From positions 1-37,725 of the forward strand of contig LGRD01000003.1 in assembly GCA_001263235.1 (NCBI GenBank): a stretch of 37,725 bases of DNA. The letters run 5' to 3'. The notes beneath the pieces are model-generated. The model saw nothing but the letters and a program-made list of their open reading frames with translations. It ran no database searches and was not told where the DNA came from. A program made the position numbers and the translations under genes. Of this stretch, positions 8,530 to 19,344 are shown piece after piece. Position 1 is the first letter of the stretch; every line of letters starts with the position of its first letter. The stretch comes from Methylibium sp. NZG (GTDB lineage: Bacteria > Pseudomonadota > Gammaproteobacteria > Burkholderiales > Burkholderiaceae_C).

Positions 8530-10239
8530 TCAGACGGTTCGGACCTTGACCTTGGCGTGCTCGTTGATGCCCATCGCGCCGAAGAAGAGCGCCACCAGGC
8601 GATGCGACTCCAGGAAGGTCACGAGGCGGTTCTCGCTGCGCCGCGCCAGCACCCAGTTGAGCAGGTCGCCCGCGGCGATGAAGTCGACCCGGATCAGTCG
8701 CACGCACGAAACGTTGACGATGGTGGCGTCGCCGAGGTCCGCGTCCATCTTCCGCAGCGTGGGGCCGATGTCGCCCACCAACTGGCCCGACAGGTCGAAG
8801 TTCGCGATGGCGGCCAGGCTGCCGTCGGCAGTGCTCTGCGACTCGACGAAGCCGGTGGACACGTCGGTCACGGCCGGCATCGGCGGCGGCAAGGTGCTGT
8901 GCTGGTTGGCGCCGATCACGCGCGCCGTGCACACCGAGCGCTCCCACGACGGAGGTGACACTTCGTAGGTCACGCAATAGTCGATCGCCGTCTCGTCGAA
9001 CTGGTCGGGCCGGTTGGTCATGCGCAGCGCGTCCAGACGCAATTGCCAGTAGGCGGGGTCGGCATCGCGCACGCCGGTGGGCGAGGAGTCCTGCAGCACG
9101 GTGAGCAGGCGCTCGCCACCCAGCCACTGCATGTCCAGCTTCTGGCCGATCCACTTGCGGAACAGCTCGCTCATGCGCGCGCAGCCTTCGGCGTCGATGC
9201 CCTTGAGCGCGCCCCAGTCGAATACCCAGGGCAGCGGCATCTGCAGGCTCTGCGACGACAGCTTGGCGACCTCGTCGGCATCGACATAAGCCGGGCACAC
9301 CCAGCCCACCTGGCCGACGATGCGCGACGTGCGGGGCCGCTCGTCGGTGGTGGCTTCGGCCACCATGCGCGGCATCGAGTACCACTGCGGCGCCGACCAA
9401 CCGAACTGTTGCGCGTAGTCGAGCGCGAGGCTCTCGAACTTGTGCTGCTGGCCGATCGCGCGGTACAGGTCGAACAACACCAGCCAGGTCTCGGCGTGCT
9501 GGGCGCGTTTGCCGGCGGTGCCGGTGAGGGCGGCCAGCGCGTGTTCGCACTGCTCGAAGTCGGCGTTGGCGAAGGCGATCACCGCCTCGTCGAGGTCGGG
9601 GTCGTGCACCACGTCGCTGACCTCGACGCTGAAGCCCTTGTCGAGCGCGGGCGTCAGCGGCTCGAGCTTGGGCGGCGGAGCGGCCGGTGCGTCGCCAGCG
9701 CCGCTGCGCTGGGCAGGCACGTCGCGGCTTGGCCGCGTCGGCAAGAAACCGGACACCCGGCCACCGACCTGGTTGGCTGCCGTCGCGGCAGCTGCCGCGG
9801 GCGTCGCTGCGTCGATCGACGCCGGTTGTGTCGGCGCACTGTAAAAGTCAGGCGCGCGGCGCTGCGCACCGGCGTAGCTGTCGCCGACCATCTGCTGCTC
9901 GATCTGGTCGATCTTGGCCTTCACGCCGCCATCGGCGCGGGCCAGGCTGTCGGTGGGGCGCACTTCGGAGTCGTCGATACGCGACGAACCGCCGAGCGCA
10001 GCGAGCTGTTCACTGGACAAGCCTTCGCGGCGCACGCGACGCAGCATGTCGAGCTCCCGCTTGCGCACGAAGTCGTTGCGCCGCTTGCGCTCGATCATCG
10101 CTTTGAGCTCGGTCTTGGCCGACTCGGTTTCGCGGGCCTGGTCGGACGGCGCGGTCAACTCGGCCCACTCCGTGGCCGGGTTGGCCACGAACTTGACCAT
10201 CTTGCGAAAGAAGCTGGGGGAGTCTTTGGATTCCGACAT
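8530..10239 (-). CDS. Double STAS-domain protein of unknown function, 569 aa
   Basis: The N-terminal 110 residues are highly charged and probably helical. Residues about 115-200 are Ala/Pro/Gln-rich and look disordered. A helical repeat-like part (about 210-300) carries EQCEHALAALTGTAGKRAQ followed by ETWLVLFDLYRAIGQ, reminiscent of tetratricopeptide or FimV-type helices. Two STAS-like modules follow. One is near 320-420, around VFDWGALKGIDAEGCARM. The other, at about 470-565, has VDFIAAGDLLNWV and VALFFGAMGI. STAS modules act as binding switches in anti-sigma antagonists and in MlaB. There is no signal peptide. It sits 22 bp behind dksA, so it is probably co-transcribed with it. The partner and role are unknown. 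Confidence 0.8.
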   Translation of the reverse strand: MSESKDSPSFFRKMVKFVANPATEWAELTAPSDQARETESAKTELKAMIERKRRNDFVRKRELDMLRRVRREGLSSEQLAALGGSSRIDDSEVRPTDSLARADGGVKAKIDQIEQQMVGDSYAGAQRRAPDFYSAPTQPASIDAATPAAAAATAANQVGGRVSGFLPTRPSRDVPAQRSGAGDAPAAPPPKLEPLTPALDKGFSVEVSDVVHDPDLDEAVIAFANADFEQCEHALAALTGTAGKRAQHAETWLVLFDLYRAIGQQHKFESLALDYAQQFGWSAPQWYSMPRMVAEATTDERPRTSRIVGQVGWVCPAYVDADEVAKLSSQSLQMPLPWVFDWGALKGIDAEGCARMSELFRKWIGQKLDMQWLGGERLLTVLQDSSPTGVRDADPAYWQLRLDALRMTNRPDQFDETAIDYCVTYEVSPPSWERSVCTARVIGANQHSTLPPPMPAVTDVSTGFVESQSTADGSLAAIANFDLSGQLVGDIGPTLRKMDADLGDATIVNVSCVRLIRVDFIAAGDLLNWVLARRSENRLVTFLESHRLVALFFGAMGINEHAKVKVRTV

Positions 10240-10261
10240 GGCGGGGGGCCGGCGCGGCCCG

Positions 10262-11374
10262 TCAGTCGCCGAACATCTTCTGCTTGAGTTCGCGTCGTTG
10301 CTGGGCTTCGAGGGACAGTGTAGCGGTGGGTCGCGCGATCAAACGACCCAGGCCGATGGGTTCGCCGGTTTCGTCACAGAAACCATAGTCGCCCGATTCG
10401 ATGCGCCCGAGCGACTGTGAAATCTTCTTCAGAAGCTTGCGCTCGCGGTCGCGCGTGCGCAACTCAAGCGCGTGCTCTTCCTCGATCGTGGCGCGGTCGG
10501 CCGGGTCGGGGACGATGGAGGTGTCCTCGCGCAGATGCTCGGTGGTTTCGCCGGCGTTGTTGAGCAGGTCGTCCTTCAGGCGCTGCAGCGTGACGCGGAA
10601 AAAGTCGAGCTGCTTGTCGTTCATGTACTCGGCCTCGGGCATGGCCAGCACCTCGGCTTCGGTCAGGTCGCGGCCGGCCTTGGCCTTCCAGGCGTTGGCC
10701 AGTTTCGGGTCGGACGCATGCGTCTGCTTCGGCGTGTCGAGCTCGAGGTTGTTCATCTGCCGAGTCGGCGGGCGCGGCGGGGCAAAGCGGTCGGCGAAGC
10801 GAGATGTGGGCGCCGGCAGAGGCGCCTGCGCGGGGGCGACGGCGGCAGCCTTTCCTCCCTGGCGGCCGGCCGACCTCTTAAGAACGGGTGCGGGTGCAGG
10901 CTCGGCGGGTTTGGGGGCTGCAGTAACGACGGTCGCAGCAGGCGCGGCGGGCTTGGCCTCTTTGGGGGCAATGGATTTCACAGGTGGCTGCTGCGCAGGT
11001 TTGACGGGAGTCTTGGTTGCTGTGGGGGCCAGGGCGGGCTGGATTGCAGCGTTCGCCTTCGGAGCGGGTTTGGTCGGGGCATGGCGTTCCGGCAAGCCCG
11101 GCGAAGCCGTCCTGGCAACGGATGGAGCGGCCGGTTTCGATGCCGGCTTGGGCGTGGCTTTTCCGACGGGTTTCGAAGCTGGCTTCGAGACGAGCTTTGG
11201 GGCGGGTTTCGGGGTCGGCTTCGGGGCGGGCTTCGGGGCGGGCTTCGAGACAGACCTGGCGACAGGTTTCGCAACAGCCTTGCCGGCAGGCTTGGCGATT
11301 GACTTGGGCGGGGGCGATTTCGCCTTGGTGGCGGGCTTCTTCGGGGCAGCCTTGGAGGCCGTGGTTTTGCTCAA
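10262..11374 (-). CDS. dksA: RNA polymerase-binding transcription factor DksA with a long basic N-terminal tail
   Basis: DksA enters the RNA polymerase secondary channel and works with ppGpp in the stringent response. The C-terminal ~140 residues are the DksA fold, with a coiled coil whose tip DPADRA keeps the two key aspartates. The zinc-finger region reads CDET, then 17 residues, then SLEA, so only one of the four usual cysteines remains. The first ~205 residues are an extra low-complexity tail of Lys-Pro-Ala repeats resembling histone H1-like or AlgP-like tails. Total length is 370 aa against about 150 for E. coli DksA. The start is TTG at 11374 with AGGAG six bases upstream. It lies downstream of a CobW-type GTPase and upstream of the STAS gene. 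Confidence 0.92.
   Translation of the reverse strand: MSKTTASKAAPKKPATKAKSPPPKSIAKPAGKAVAKPVARSVSKPAPKPAPKPTPKPAPKLVSKPASKPVGKATPKPASKPAAPSVARTASPGLPERHAPTKPAPKANAAIQPALAPTATKTPVKPAQQPPVKSIAPKEAKPAAPAATVVTAAPKPAEPAPAPVLKRSAGRQGGKAAAVAPAQAPLPAPTSRFADRFAPPRPPTRQMNNLELDTPKQTHASDPKLANAWKAKAGRDLTEAEVLAMPEAEYMNDKQLDFFRVTLQRLKDDLLNNAGETTEHLREDTSIVPDPADRATIEEEHALELRTRDRERKLLKKISQSLGRIESGDYGFCDETGEPIGLGRLIARPTATLSLEAQQRRELKQKMFGD
11180..11252. repeat. Degenerate 12-bp tandem repeat inside the dksA tail
   Basis: On the plus strand the unit GGCTTCGGGGCG and close variants recur in phase. On the coding strand it gives Lys-Pro-x-Pro repeats. Such an in-frame repeat can expand or contract without breaking dksA. 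Confidence 0.6.
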
Positions 11375-11452
11375 ATGAGTCTCCTTGCGACAGCGGTGAT
11401 CCCTCCTTAACGAGGGCTTGGCGCCATGGCACTGCGGTATCGGCCGCCGCGG

Positions 11453-11458
11453 ATTGTA
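11453..11458 (-). promoter_or_regulatory. Candidate -10 box of dksA (TACAAT)
   Basis: TACAAT on the minus strand differs from the TATAAT consensus at one base and would give a leader of about 70 nt before the TTG start. I see no good -35 box at 16-18 bp. The leader contains a small hairpin (CCCTC and GAGGG arms, 11401-11416) that includes an extra AGGAGG. Confidence 0.35.
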
Positions 11459-11621
11459 GCCACGTTGTTTGGGGTCTTCGGCACAAGAACGAGTCGGTTC
11501 TCACGGGCGGGCGCAGCGCACTGCGCGAGGTCGGCCCAGAGCCCTTGCGCCCCAGTCGCGTTGCCGGCGCGGAGCTGCTTCGGTGGTCCGCCGTGGCGGC
11601 CTGGGCAACCCAGGCCCGACA

Positions 11622-12668
11622 TCAGGCCAGGCATTGCTCCAGGCCCTGCAAGAAGATGTCCCGCGGAAGGTCCAGACCGATGAACACCATCTTGCTCGTC
11701 TTCTTCTCGCCCGGCATCCACTTCGGGCCCAGGTCGCTGCCCATGAGCTGGTGCACGCCCTGGAAGATGACCTTGCGGTCCGTGCCCTTCATGTTCAGCA
11801 CGCCCTTGTAGCGCAGCATCTTGGGGCCGTACACCTGCACGATGGAGCCGAGAAAGTCTTCGAGCTTGGCCGGCACGAACGCCTTGTCGGAGCGAAAGAC
11901 GAACGACTTCACGTCATCGTCGTGCGCGTGGTGGTGCGGGTGGTCGCAGTGTTCGCCGTGCTCGTGGTCGTGATCGTGGTGATCGTGATCGTGGTCGTGG
12001 GCATGCTCCTGCGGATTCAGGAACTCCGGGTCAATGTCGAGCTTGGCGTTCAGGTTGAAGCCGCGCAGGTCGAACACCTCGGCGATCGGCACCTCGCCGA
12101 AGTTGACTCGGCGCTGCGGTGCGCGCGGGTTCATGTGCTTGACGCGGTGGATCAGCGCGTTCACCGTGGCGTCGTCCACCAGGTCGCTCTTGCTGATGAA
12201 GATCTGGTCGGCAAAGCCGATCTGGCGGCGCGCTTCCTGGCGCGTGTCGAGCTGGCCGCCAGCGTGTTTGGCATCCACCAGCGTCAGGATCGAGTCGAGC
12301 AGGTAGCTCTCGGCGATCTCGTCGTCCATGAAGAAGGTCTGCGCGACCGGCCCGGGGTCGGCCAGGCCGGTGGTCTCGATCACCACGCGGTCGAAGTTCA
12401 ACTCGCCCTTGCGCCGCTTTTCGGCCAGGTCCGACAGCGTCGTGCGCAAGTCCTCGCGGATCGAGCAGCAGACGCAGCCGTTGTTGAGCTGGATGATCTG
12501 CTCTTGGCTGTCTTGCACCAGGATCTCGTTGTCGATGTTCTCGTCGCCGAACTCGTTCTCGATGACGGCAATCCTCTGACCGTGCGCTTCGGTCAACACG
12601 CGCTTGAGCAGCGTGGTCTTGCCCGACCCGAGAAAGCCGGTGAGGATGGTGGCGGGAATAAGACTCAT
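11622..12668 (-). CDS. CobW/COG0523 family GTP-dependent metallochaperone
   Basis: COG0523 G-proteins help deliver metals, often zinc or cobalt, to target proteins. The sequence has Walker A GFLGSGKTT (residues 11-19), the family metal motif Cys65-Val-Cys67-Cys68, the ENEFGDENIDNE block, ETTGLADP as the switch/Walker B area, and SKSD for guanine recognition. A histidine- and aspartate-rich loop lies at about 222-250, followed by the CobW C-terminal domain. The 348-aa protein is cytoplasmic. It lies upstream of the cysteine-poor dksA on the same strand, 247 bp away. A possible promoter (TTGAAC, about 17 bp, ATATCC) is upstream; no clear Zur box was recognised. The metal is not assignable from sequence alone. 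Confidence 0.9.
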   Translation of the reverse strand: MSLIPATILTGFLGSGKTTLLKRVLTEAHGQRIAVIENEFGDENIDNEILVQDSQEQIIQLNNGCVCCSIREDLRTTLSDLAEKRRKGELNFDRVVIETTGLADPGPVAQTFFMDDEIAESYLLDSILTLVDAKHAGGQLDTRQEARRQIGFADQIFISKSDLVDDATVNALIHRVKHMNPRAPQRRVNFGEVPIAEVFDLRGFNLNAKLDIDPEFLNPQEHAHDHDHDHHDHDHEHGEHCDHPHHHAHDDDVKSFVFRSDKAFVPAKLEDFLGSIVQVYGPKMLRYKGVLNMKGTDRKVIFQGVHQLMGSDLGPKWMPGEKKTSKMVFIGLDLPRDIFLQGLEQCLA

Positions 12669-12837
12669 GACGATGCCTTGGCGTTGCGGTGACCGACGGA
12701 TATGGGGGTCGCCGACTCTGGTTCAAGGCTTCGGCGGTGTCAAGCCCGGCGACCCTGCGCCAGCGGCGCCCGGCGACGATGCCGCAGCTGGCGCTTCGGT
12801 TAAGCTGCCGCTCCTCGTCACTGCACGCCCCGGCGCG

Positions 12838-13737
12838 ATGTCCGACCCCCACCCTGCCCGCTCCACCACCCGCCCGGGCGAGAAGCTCGCCGCCTCACCT
12901 GCGGATCGGCGCAGCCTGTTTCAGAAACTGGTCGAATTCGTGTCCCCCGGGCCCGACTCGCGCGACGAACTGATCGAGACGCTGGCCGACGCCGAGAACC
13001 GCGAGCTGATCGCGCCCGAGTCGCGCATGATGCTCGAAGGCGTGATCCGCATGGCCGACATGATTGCCGGCGACGTGATGGTGGCCGCCCCGCGCATGGA
13101 CCAGCTTGACATCGACGCGGCCTACGACGAGCTGCTGCACGTGGTGATCGAGACCGGCCACTCGCGCTTTCCGGTCTACGAGGGCGACAAGCACAACGTC
13201 ATCGGCATCCTGATGGCCAAGGACCTGCTCAAGCTGCAGCGCTCGCCCGACCTGAACCTGCGCACGCTGCTGCGCCCAGCGGTGTTCGTGCCCGAATCGA
13301 AGGGGCTGAACGAGTTGCTGCGCGACTTCCGCTCCAACCGCAACCACCTGGCGATCGTGATCGACGAGTTCGGCAGCACCGCCGGGCTGATCACGATCGA
13401 GGACGTGCTGGAGGAGATCGTCGGCGAGATCGAGGATGAGTTCGACGACGCCGACGGCGAGTCCGGCATCTACACGCTGGCCGACGGCGCGCAGCGCGTG
13501 GCCGGCGACGCGAGCATCGAAGCGGTCAACGCCGTCTTTGCGGTGGCCCTGCCGAGCGACGAGTTCGACACCATCGGTGGGCTCGTCGCTCACGAGCTGG
13601 GGCGCGTGCCGCGACGCGGTGAATCGACCACCGTGGGCGGGCTGGTGTTCTCGGTGATGCTGACGCGCGGCGGCGCGGTGCGCTGGTTCAAGGTGACGCG
13701 GGCTCCTGAGCCCGAGCCCGGCCTCGAAGAGGCTTGA
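12838..13737 (+). CDS. corC: CorC/HlyC-type CBS-domain protein
   Basis: This is the soluble form of the CorC family, linked to magnesium and cobalt efflux and to membrane integrity. Two CBS domains at about residues 77-135 and 145-205 bind adenine nucleotides (GDVMVAAPRMD, then LAIVIDEFGSTAGLITIEDVLEE). A CorC_HlyC transporter-associated domain covers 215-290. There are no membrane spans, so a partner membrane protein is expected. ATG 12838 gives 299 aa, normal for this form. The open frame runs further upstream, but those codons lie in the divergent promoter region shared with cobW. The stop overlaps the start of lnt, a pairing common in proteobacteria. Confidence 0.93.
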   Translation: MSDPHPARSTTRPGEKLAASPADRRSLFQKLVEFVSPGPDSRDELIETLADAENRELIAPESRMMLEGVIRMADMIAGDVMVAAPRMDQLDIDAAYDELLHVVIETGHSRFPVYEGDKHNVIGILMAKDLLKLQRSPDLNLRTLLRPAVFVPESKGLNELLRDFRSNRNHLAIVIDEFGSTAGLITIEDVLEEIVGEIEDEFDDADGESGIYTLADGAQRVAGDASIEAVNAVFAVALPSDEFDTIGGLVAHELGRVPRRGESTTVGGLVFSVMLTRGGAVRWFKVTRAPEPEPGLEEA

Positions 13738-15434
13738 GCGCTGCCGTGCCCGGCGCCGTGCGGCGGCTCGACGGCCTCGACCGCCGTCCACCCCACGCGG
13801 GCCCGGTGTGGGTGGCCTTGGTGGCCGCCACCGCGTTGGGCGGCTTGCACAGCCTGAGCTTCGCCGCTGACCGCCGGTGGTGGCTGCAGTTGGCAGCACT
13901 CGCTGCGCTGGTGTGGCTGCTTCGCGCAGCGGGCGTTGCGCGCGCTGCGGCGTTGGGCCTGGCGTTCGGCACTGCCTGGCTGGTCGGCAGCGTGTGGTGG
14001 CTGTTCATCAGCATGCACCGCTACGGCGGCTTGCCGGCCTGGATGGCCGCGCTGGCGGTGCTGCTGCTCAGCGCTTTCATGGCGGTGTTTCTGGCGGCGG
14101 CGATGGCCGGCTTTGCCCGCTGGCGCCTCTGCCGGCCGTTGCCGGATGCGCTCTTGCTGGCGGCGTTGTGGCTGCTGGCCGAACTGGCGCGCGGCGCGTT
14201 GTTCACCGGCTTCCCCTGGGCGGCGAGCGGCTACGCGCACGTCGAGGGGCCACTGGCAAGCCTGGCGCCCTGGCTCGGCGTGTACGGCATCGGGTTCGCC
14301 GCCGCCTGGCTCGCTGCGCTGCCGGTGCTGGCCTGGACGGATTCAGCTGCGCGCGCAGCGCGGGTGGCAGGCGCACGCGGGGACCGCGGCGAAGACACAG
14401 GCGGCGTTGACGACGACAAAAAGGCCGTCGAAGCTGCCGCCCGCGCCAGCCGAGGGCACCGCGGCACGGCAATCGGCGCGACGCTGGGCGTGGCTGCGGC
14501 CCTTGCGCTGCTGGGCTGGGCGCCGCCAGCAAACTTCACCCAGCCGACCGGCACGCTCAAGGTCTCGCTGCTGCAAGGCAACGTGCCGCAAGACGAGAAG
14601 TTCTCCATCGCCCACCTGCCCGAGGCGCTCGCGTGGACCCGGTCTGCGCTGCTCTCGGCGCAGGGCGACCTGGTGGTCGGCCCCGAGACCGTCGTCCCGC
14701 TGCTGCCGGCGCAGCTCGACCCGGCGTGGTGGGCCGAGTTGCTGGCGCACTTTCGCACCGGCCAGCGCGCCGCCCTGCTGGGGCTGCCGTTGGGCGACGA
14801 GGTGCAGGGCTACACCAACTCGGTGGCCGGCATCTCGGCGGCCAGCGCATCGGAGCCGGGCGGCTTCTACCGCTACGACAAACACCACCTCGTGCCGTTC
14901 GGCGAGTTCATCCCGCCCGGCTTTCGCTGGTTCACCGAGATGATGAACATTCCGCTCGGCGACTTCAACCGCGGCGTGCTGGGCGCGCCGGCCTTTGCGG
15001 TGCGGGGCGAGCGTGTGGCGCCCAACATCTGCTACGAGGACTTGTTCGGCGAAGAACTCGCGGTCGGTTTTGCCAACGCGGCGACCGCGCCGACGATCCT
15101 GGCCAACGTGAGCAACATCGGCTGGTTCGGCCAGACCATCGCCGTCGGTCAGCACCTGGCCATCTCGCGCATGCGCGCACTGGAGCTGCAACGGCCGATG
15201 CTGCGCGCCACCAACACTGGCGCCACCGTGGTGATCGACCACCGCGGCGTCGTCACGCACGCGCTGCCGCCGCACACGCAGGGCGTGCTCGAAGCGACGG
15301 TGCAGGGCCGCACCGGCATCACGCCGTTTGCGTGGTGGGCGGCGCGGACGGGGCTGTGGCTGCCGGCGGCGTTCGCGTTGCTGGTCGTGCTGGCGGTCGC
15401 GCGTGGGCGCCGCGTCGCAGTGATCGGCCGCTGA
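13734..15434 (+). CDS. lnt: Apolipoprotein N-acyltransferase
   Basis: Lnt adds the third acyl chain to lipoproteins in the inner membrane, which allows Lol sorting to the outer membrane. Several hydrophobic helices fill residues 25-200 and a last one sits near the C-terminus. The nitrilase-like domain between them has a complete catalytic triad by alignment with E. coli: Glu318 in VGPETVVPLL, Lys383 in YDKHHLVPFGEF and Cys433 in NICYEDLFG. The start is TTG 13734, overlapping the corC stop (TTGA), so translation is probably coupled. Length is 566 aa, slightly long because of a hydrophilic stretch at about 203-245 between the membrane part and the last helix before the catalytic domain. Confidence 0.95.
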   Translation: MSAAVPGAVRRLDGLDRRPPHAGPVWVALVAATALGGLHSLSFAADRRWWLQLAALAALVWLLRAAGVARAAALGLAFGTAWLVGSVWWLFISMHRYGGLPAWMAALAVLLLSAFMAVFLAAAMAGFARWRLCRPLPDALLLAALWLLAELARGALFTGFPWAASGYAHVEGPLASLAPWLGVYGIGFAAAWLAALPVLAWTDSAARAARVAGARGDRGEDTGGVDDDKKAVEAAARASRGHRGTAIGATLGVAAALALLGWAPPANFTQPTGTLKVSLLQGNVPQDEKFSIAHLPEALAWTRSALLSAQGDLVVGPETVVPLLPAQLDPAWWAELLAHFRTGQRAALLGLPLGDEVQGYTNSVAGISAASASEPGGFYRYDKHHLVPFGEFIPPGFRWFTEMMNIPLGDFNRGVLGAPAFAVRGERVAPNICYEDLFGEELAVGFANAATAPTILANVSNIGWFGQTIAVGQHLAISRMRALELQRPMLRATNTGATVVIDHRGVVTHALPPHTQGVLEATVQGRTGITPFAWWAARTGLWLPAAFALLVVLAVARGRRVAVIGR

Positions 15435-15536
15435 CGCCCTCTGCGAGCCAGGGCTGGCCGAAGCCAGAACGCAAACAGGACATGCCATGCCCGACGCGCA
15501 AAGCGCAAGGCAGCGGGCAAGGCAGCCGTCGCGCGG

Positions 15537-17289
<1,753 letters not shown>

Positions 17290-17309
<20 letters not shown>

Positions 17310-18165
17310 CCTTGCGCCTCCATGTCCAGGCCAGCGACAGGCCCGACACGATGTGCCAGATGCCCCACAGGCTCGCGATGATGACCATGCCGACATCGGC
17401 GTTGAATTGCACTGCAATGATGCCCAGCGCCAGACCCGAGTTCTGCATGCCGCCTTCGATCATGATCGCGCGCCGGTCGCGCTCGGCCACGCGGAAGGCG
17501 CGTGCGCACAGCCACCCGAGCAGCAGCCCACCGGCGTTGTGCAGCACCACGATCACGAGCGGCAGCAGGATCTGCGCATTCAGCAGCGCGCGCTCGCGCA
17601 CCAGCCCGAGCGCGATGAACGCCAGCAGCGCGACCAGGCTGAAGTTGCCCAGCGGCTTGCGGATGCGCTCGGCCAGCGCCGGCAGGTGGCGGCTGCACAG
17701 CAGGCCCAGCGCCATCGGCACGGCCAGCAGCGCCAGCAGGCTCCACCAGATGCCCGAGGGGTCGATGGCGAGCTGCCGCAGCCAGCCTGCGGTGACCGGG
17801 TTGGCCGCCACCATCCACGTGAAGTTGAACGGCGTCAGCAACAGCGCCATCACGCTGGCCACCGCCGAGAGGCTGACCGACAGCGCGGTGTTGCCGCGCC
17901 CGATGTGCGTGATCACGTTGCTCAGCGAGCCGCCGGGGCAGCACGCCACCAGGATCATCGCCGCCTCGGCGCTGGGCGGCAGGTCCAGCGCCAGCGTGGC
18001 CAGCCAGGTGCCCACCGGCAGCAGCACGAACTGCGGGATCAAGCCGCAGACGATGGCACGCGGCGTTTGCGCCACGCGTGCAAAGTCAGCGACCTTCAGT
18101 TCCAGCGCGACCGAAAACACCATCGTGGCCAGCACCAGGCTCAGGATCAGTTGCTGGGGCGTCAT
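17290..18165 (-). CDS. Bile acid:sodium symporter (BASS) family transporter
   Basis: The protein has about nine to ten hydrophobic helices across 291 residues, typical of BASS proteins, which carry organic anions with sodium. Conserved features include [19 protein letters not shown] (near residue 82), corresponding to the crossover region, and [13 protein letters not shown] near the C-terminus. ATG 18165 ([12 protein letters not shown]) is taken because it leads straight into the first helix; the upstream frame is Arg/Pro-rich and overlaps the glyQ promoter region. It is the first gene of a two-gene unit with the amidohydrolase, and is divergent from glyQ. The substrate is unknown, and bile acids are unlikely in such a host. 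Confidence 0.88.
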
Positions 18166-18326
18166 GCTGCGCGAGCGTAGCGGCAGGGGCGCGGCGGGCC
18201 GCTGAGGGTTTTCGCGCGGGGGTGCGTGAGCGTCCTGCGTGCCCGCGTGGCCTGCGTGCGCCGCGACGCGGCGGCGAGGCAGCAGCCACCTGCCCCGTAA
18301 ACTCGCTCTCTTTGCCATCGCCTTGC

Positions 18327-19250
18327 ATGCCCATGCTGAGCTTCCAGCAAATCATCCTCAAGCTCCAGGACTACTGGGCCCAGCAGGGCTGCGCTTTGCT
18401 GCAGCCGTACGACATGGAAGTCGGCGCCGGCACCAGCCACACCGCGACCTTCTTGCGCGCGCTCGGCCCCGAGCCGTGGAAGGCGGCCTATGTGCAACCC
18501 AGCCGCCGCCCCAAGGACGGCCGTTACGGCCAGAACCCGAACCGGCTGCAGCACTACTATCAATACCAGGTGGTGCTCAAGCCCGCGCCGAGCAACATCC
18601 TGGAGCTGTACCTGGGCTCGCTGGAGACGCTGGGCTTCGACCTGAAAGTCAACGACATCCGCTTCGTAGAAGACGATTGGGAGAACCCCACGCTCGGCGC
18701 CTGGGGCTTGGGTTGGGAGGTGTGGCTGAACGGCATGGAGGTCACACAGTTCACCTACTTTCAGCAGGTCGGCGGCATCGACTGCAAGCCCATCACCGGC
18801 GAGATCACCTACGGGCTGGAGCGGCTGGCGATGTACTTGCAAGGCGTGGACAACGTGTACGACCTGACGTGGACCGACGGCTTGAAGTATCGCGACGTGT
18901 ATCACCAGAACGAGGTGGAGCAGAGCACCTACAACTTCGAGCACAGCGACGTGGAGTTCCTGCTTGCGGCGTTCGCCGGCCATGAGAAACAGGCCAAGTA
19001 CCTGATGGAGCAGCAACTCGCGCTGCCCGCCTACGAGCAGGTGCTCAAGGCCGGCCACAGCTTCAACCTGCTCGACGCGCGCGGCGCGATCAGCGTGACC
19101 GAGCGCGCGGCCTACATCGGGCGCATCCGCAACATCTCGCGCAGCGTGGCGCAGAGTTACCTCGACAGCCGGGCGCGCCTGGGCTTTCCGATGGCGCCCA
19201 GGGAATGGGCGGCTGAGGCGCTGGCGTTGATAGAGAAGAAGGCGGCATGA
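18327..19250 (+). CDS. glyQ: Glycyl-tRNA synthetase alpha subunit
   Basis: GlyQ is the catalytic-core subunit of the bacterial alpha2beta2 glycyl-tRNA synthetase. The family text begins [21 protein letters not shown], continues with the class II motif region [20 protein letters not shown], and includes [20 protein letters not shown], all strongly conserved. ATG 18327 gives 307 aa; a second ATG six bases later is also possible. The frame extends upstream but without family similarity. In most relatives glyS follows immediately. Here a toxin-antitoxin pair separates the two by about 800 bp. Confidence 0.97.
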   Translation: MPMLSFQQIILKLQDYWAQQGCALLQPYDMEVGAGTSHTATFLRALGPEPWKAAYVQPSRRPKDGRYGQNPNRLQHYYQYQVVLKPAPSNILELYLGSLETLGFDLKVNDIRFVEDDWENPTLGAWGLGWEVWLNGMEVTQFTYFQQVGGIDCKPITGEITYGLERLAMYLQGVDNVYDLTWTDGLKYRDVYHQNEVEQSTYNFEHSDVEFLLAAFAGHEKQAKYLMEQQLALPAYEQVLKAGHSFNLLDARGAISVTERAAYIGRIRNISRSVAQSYLDSRARLGFPMAPREWAAEALALIEKKAA

Positions 19251-19313
19251 GCCTGGCCCGCCGCCCGGGATTTGCTCAACACGACGGTGCGCCGACGAGT
19301 TGCGGTGTTACAG

Positions 19314-19333
19314 TGTAGATACGCGTATCTACA
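19314..19333. promoter_or_regulatory. 20-bp perfect palindrome, probable autoregulatory operator of vapBC
   Basis: TGTAGATACGCGTATCTACA is a perfect inverted repeat. A TACAGT hexamer (19309-19314) at its left edge could be the -10 box, and the antitoxin ATG begins 12 bases after it. Autorepression by the antitoxin or antitoxin-toxin complex is the rule for this kind of operon; it is inferred here. Confidence 0.7.
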
Positions 19334-19344
19334 TGGAGAATGAA

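Noticed and set aside
11180-11252. CRISPR-like spacing of repeats
   Set aside because: The repeats are 12-bp in-frame coding units without spacers.
11017-11811. Plus-strand open frames over dksA and cobW
   Set aside because: Their Gly/Phe- or Arg-rich repeats are simply the reverse reading of the Lys-Pro-Ala tail of DksA.
15454-15467. CTGGC-CGAA-GCCAG hairpin between lnt and the amidohydrolase
   Set aside because: A 5-bp stem without a T-run is too weak to list as a terminator with confidence.
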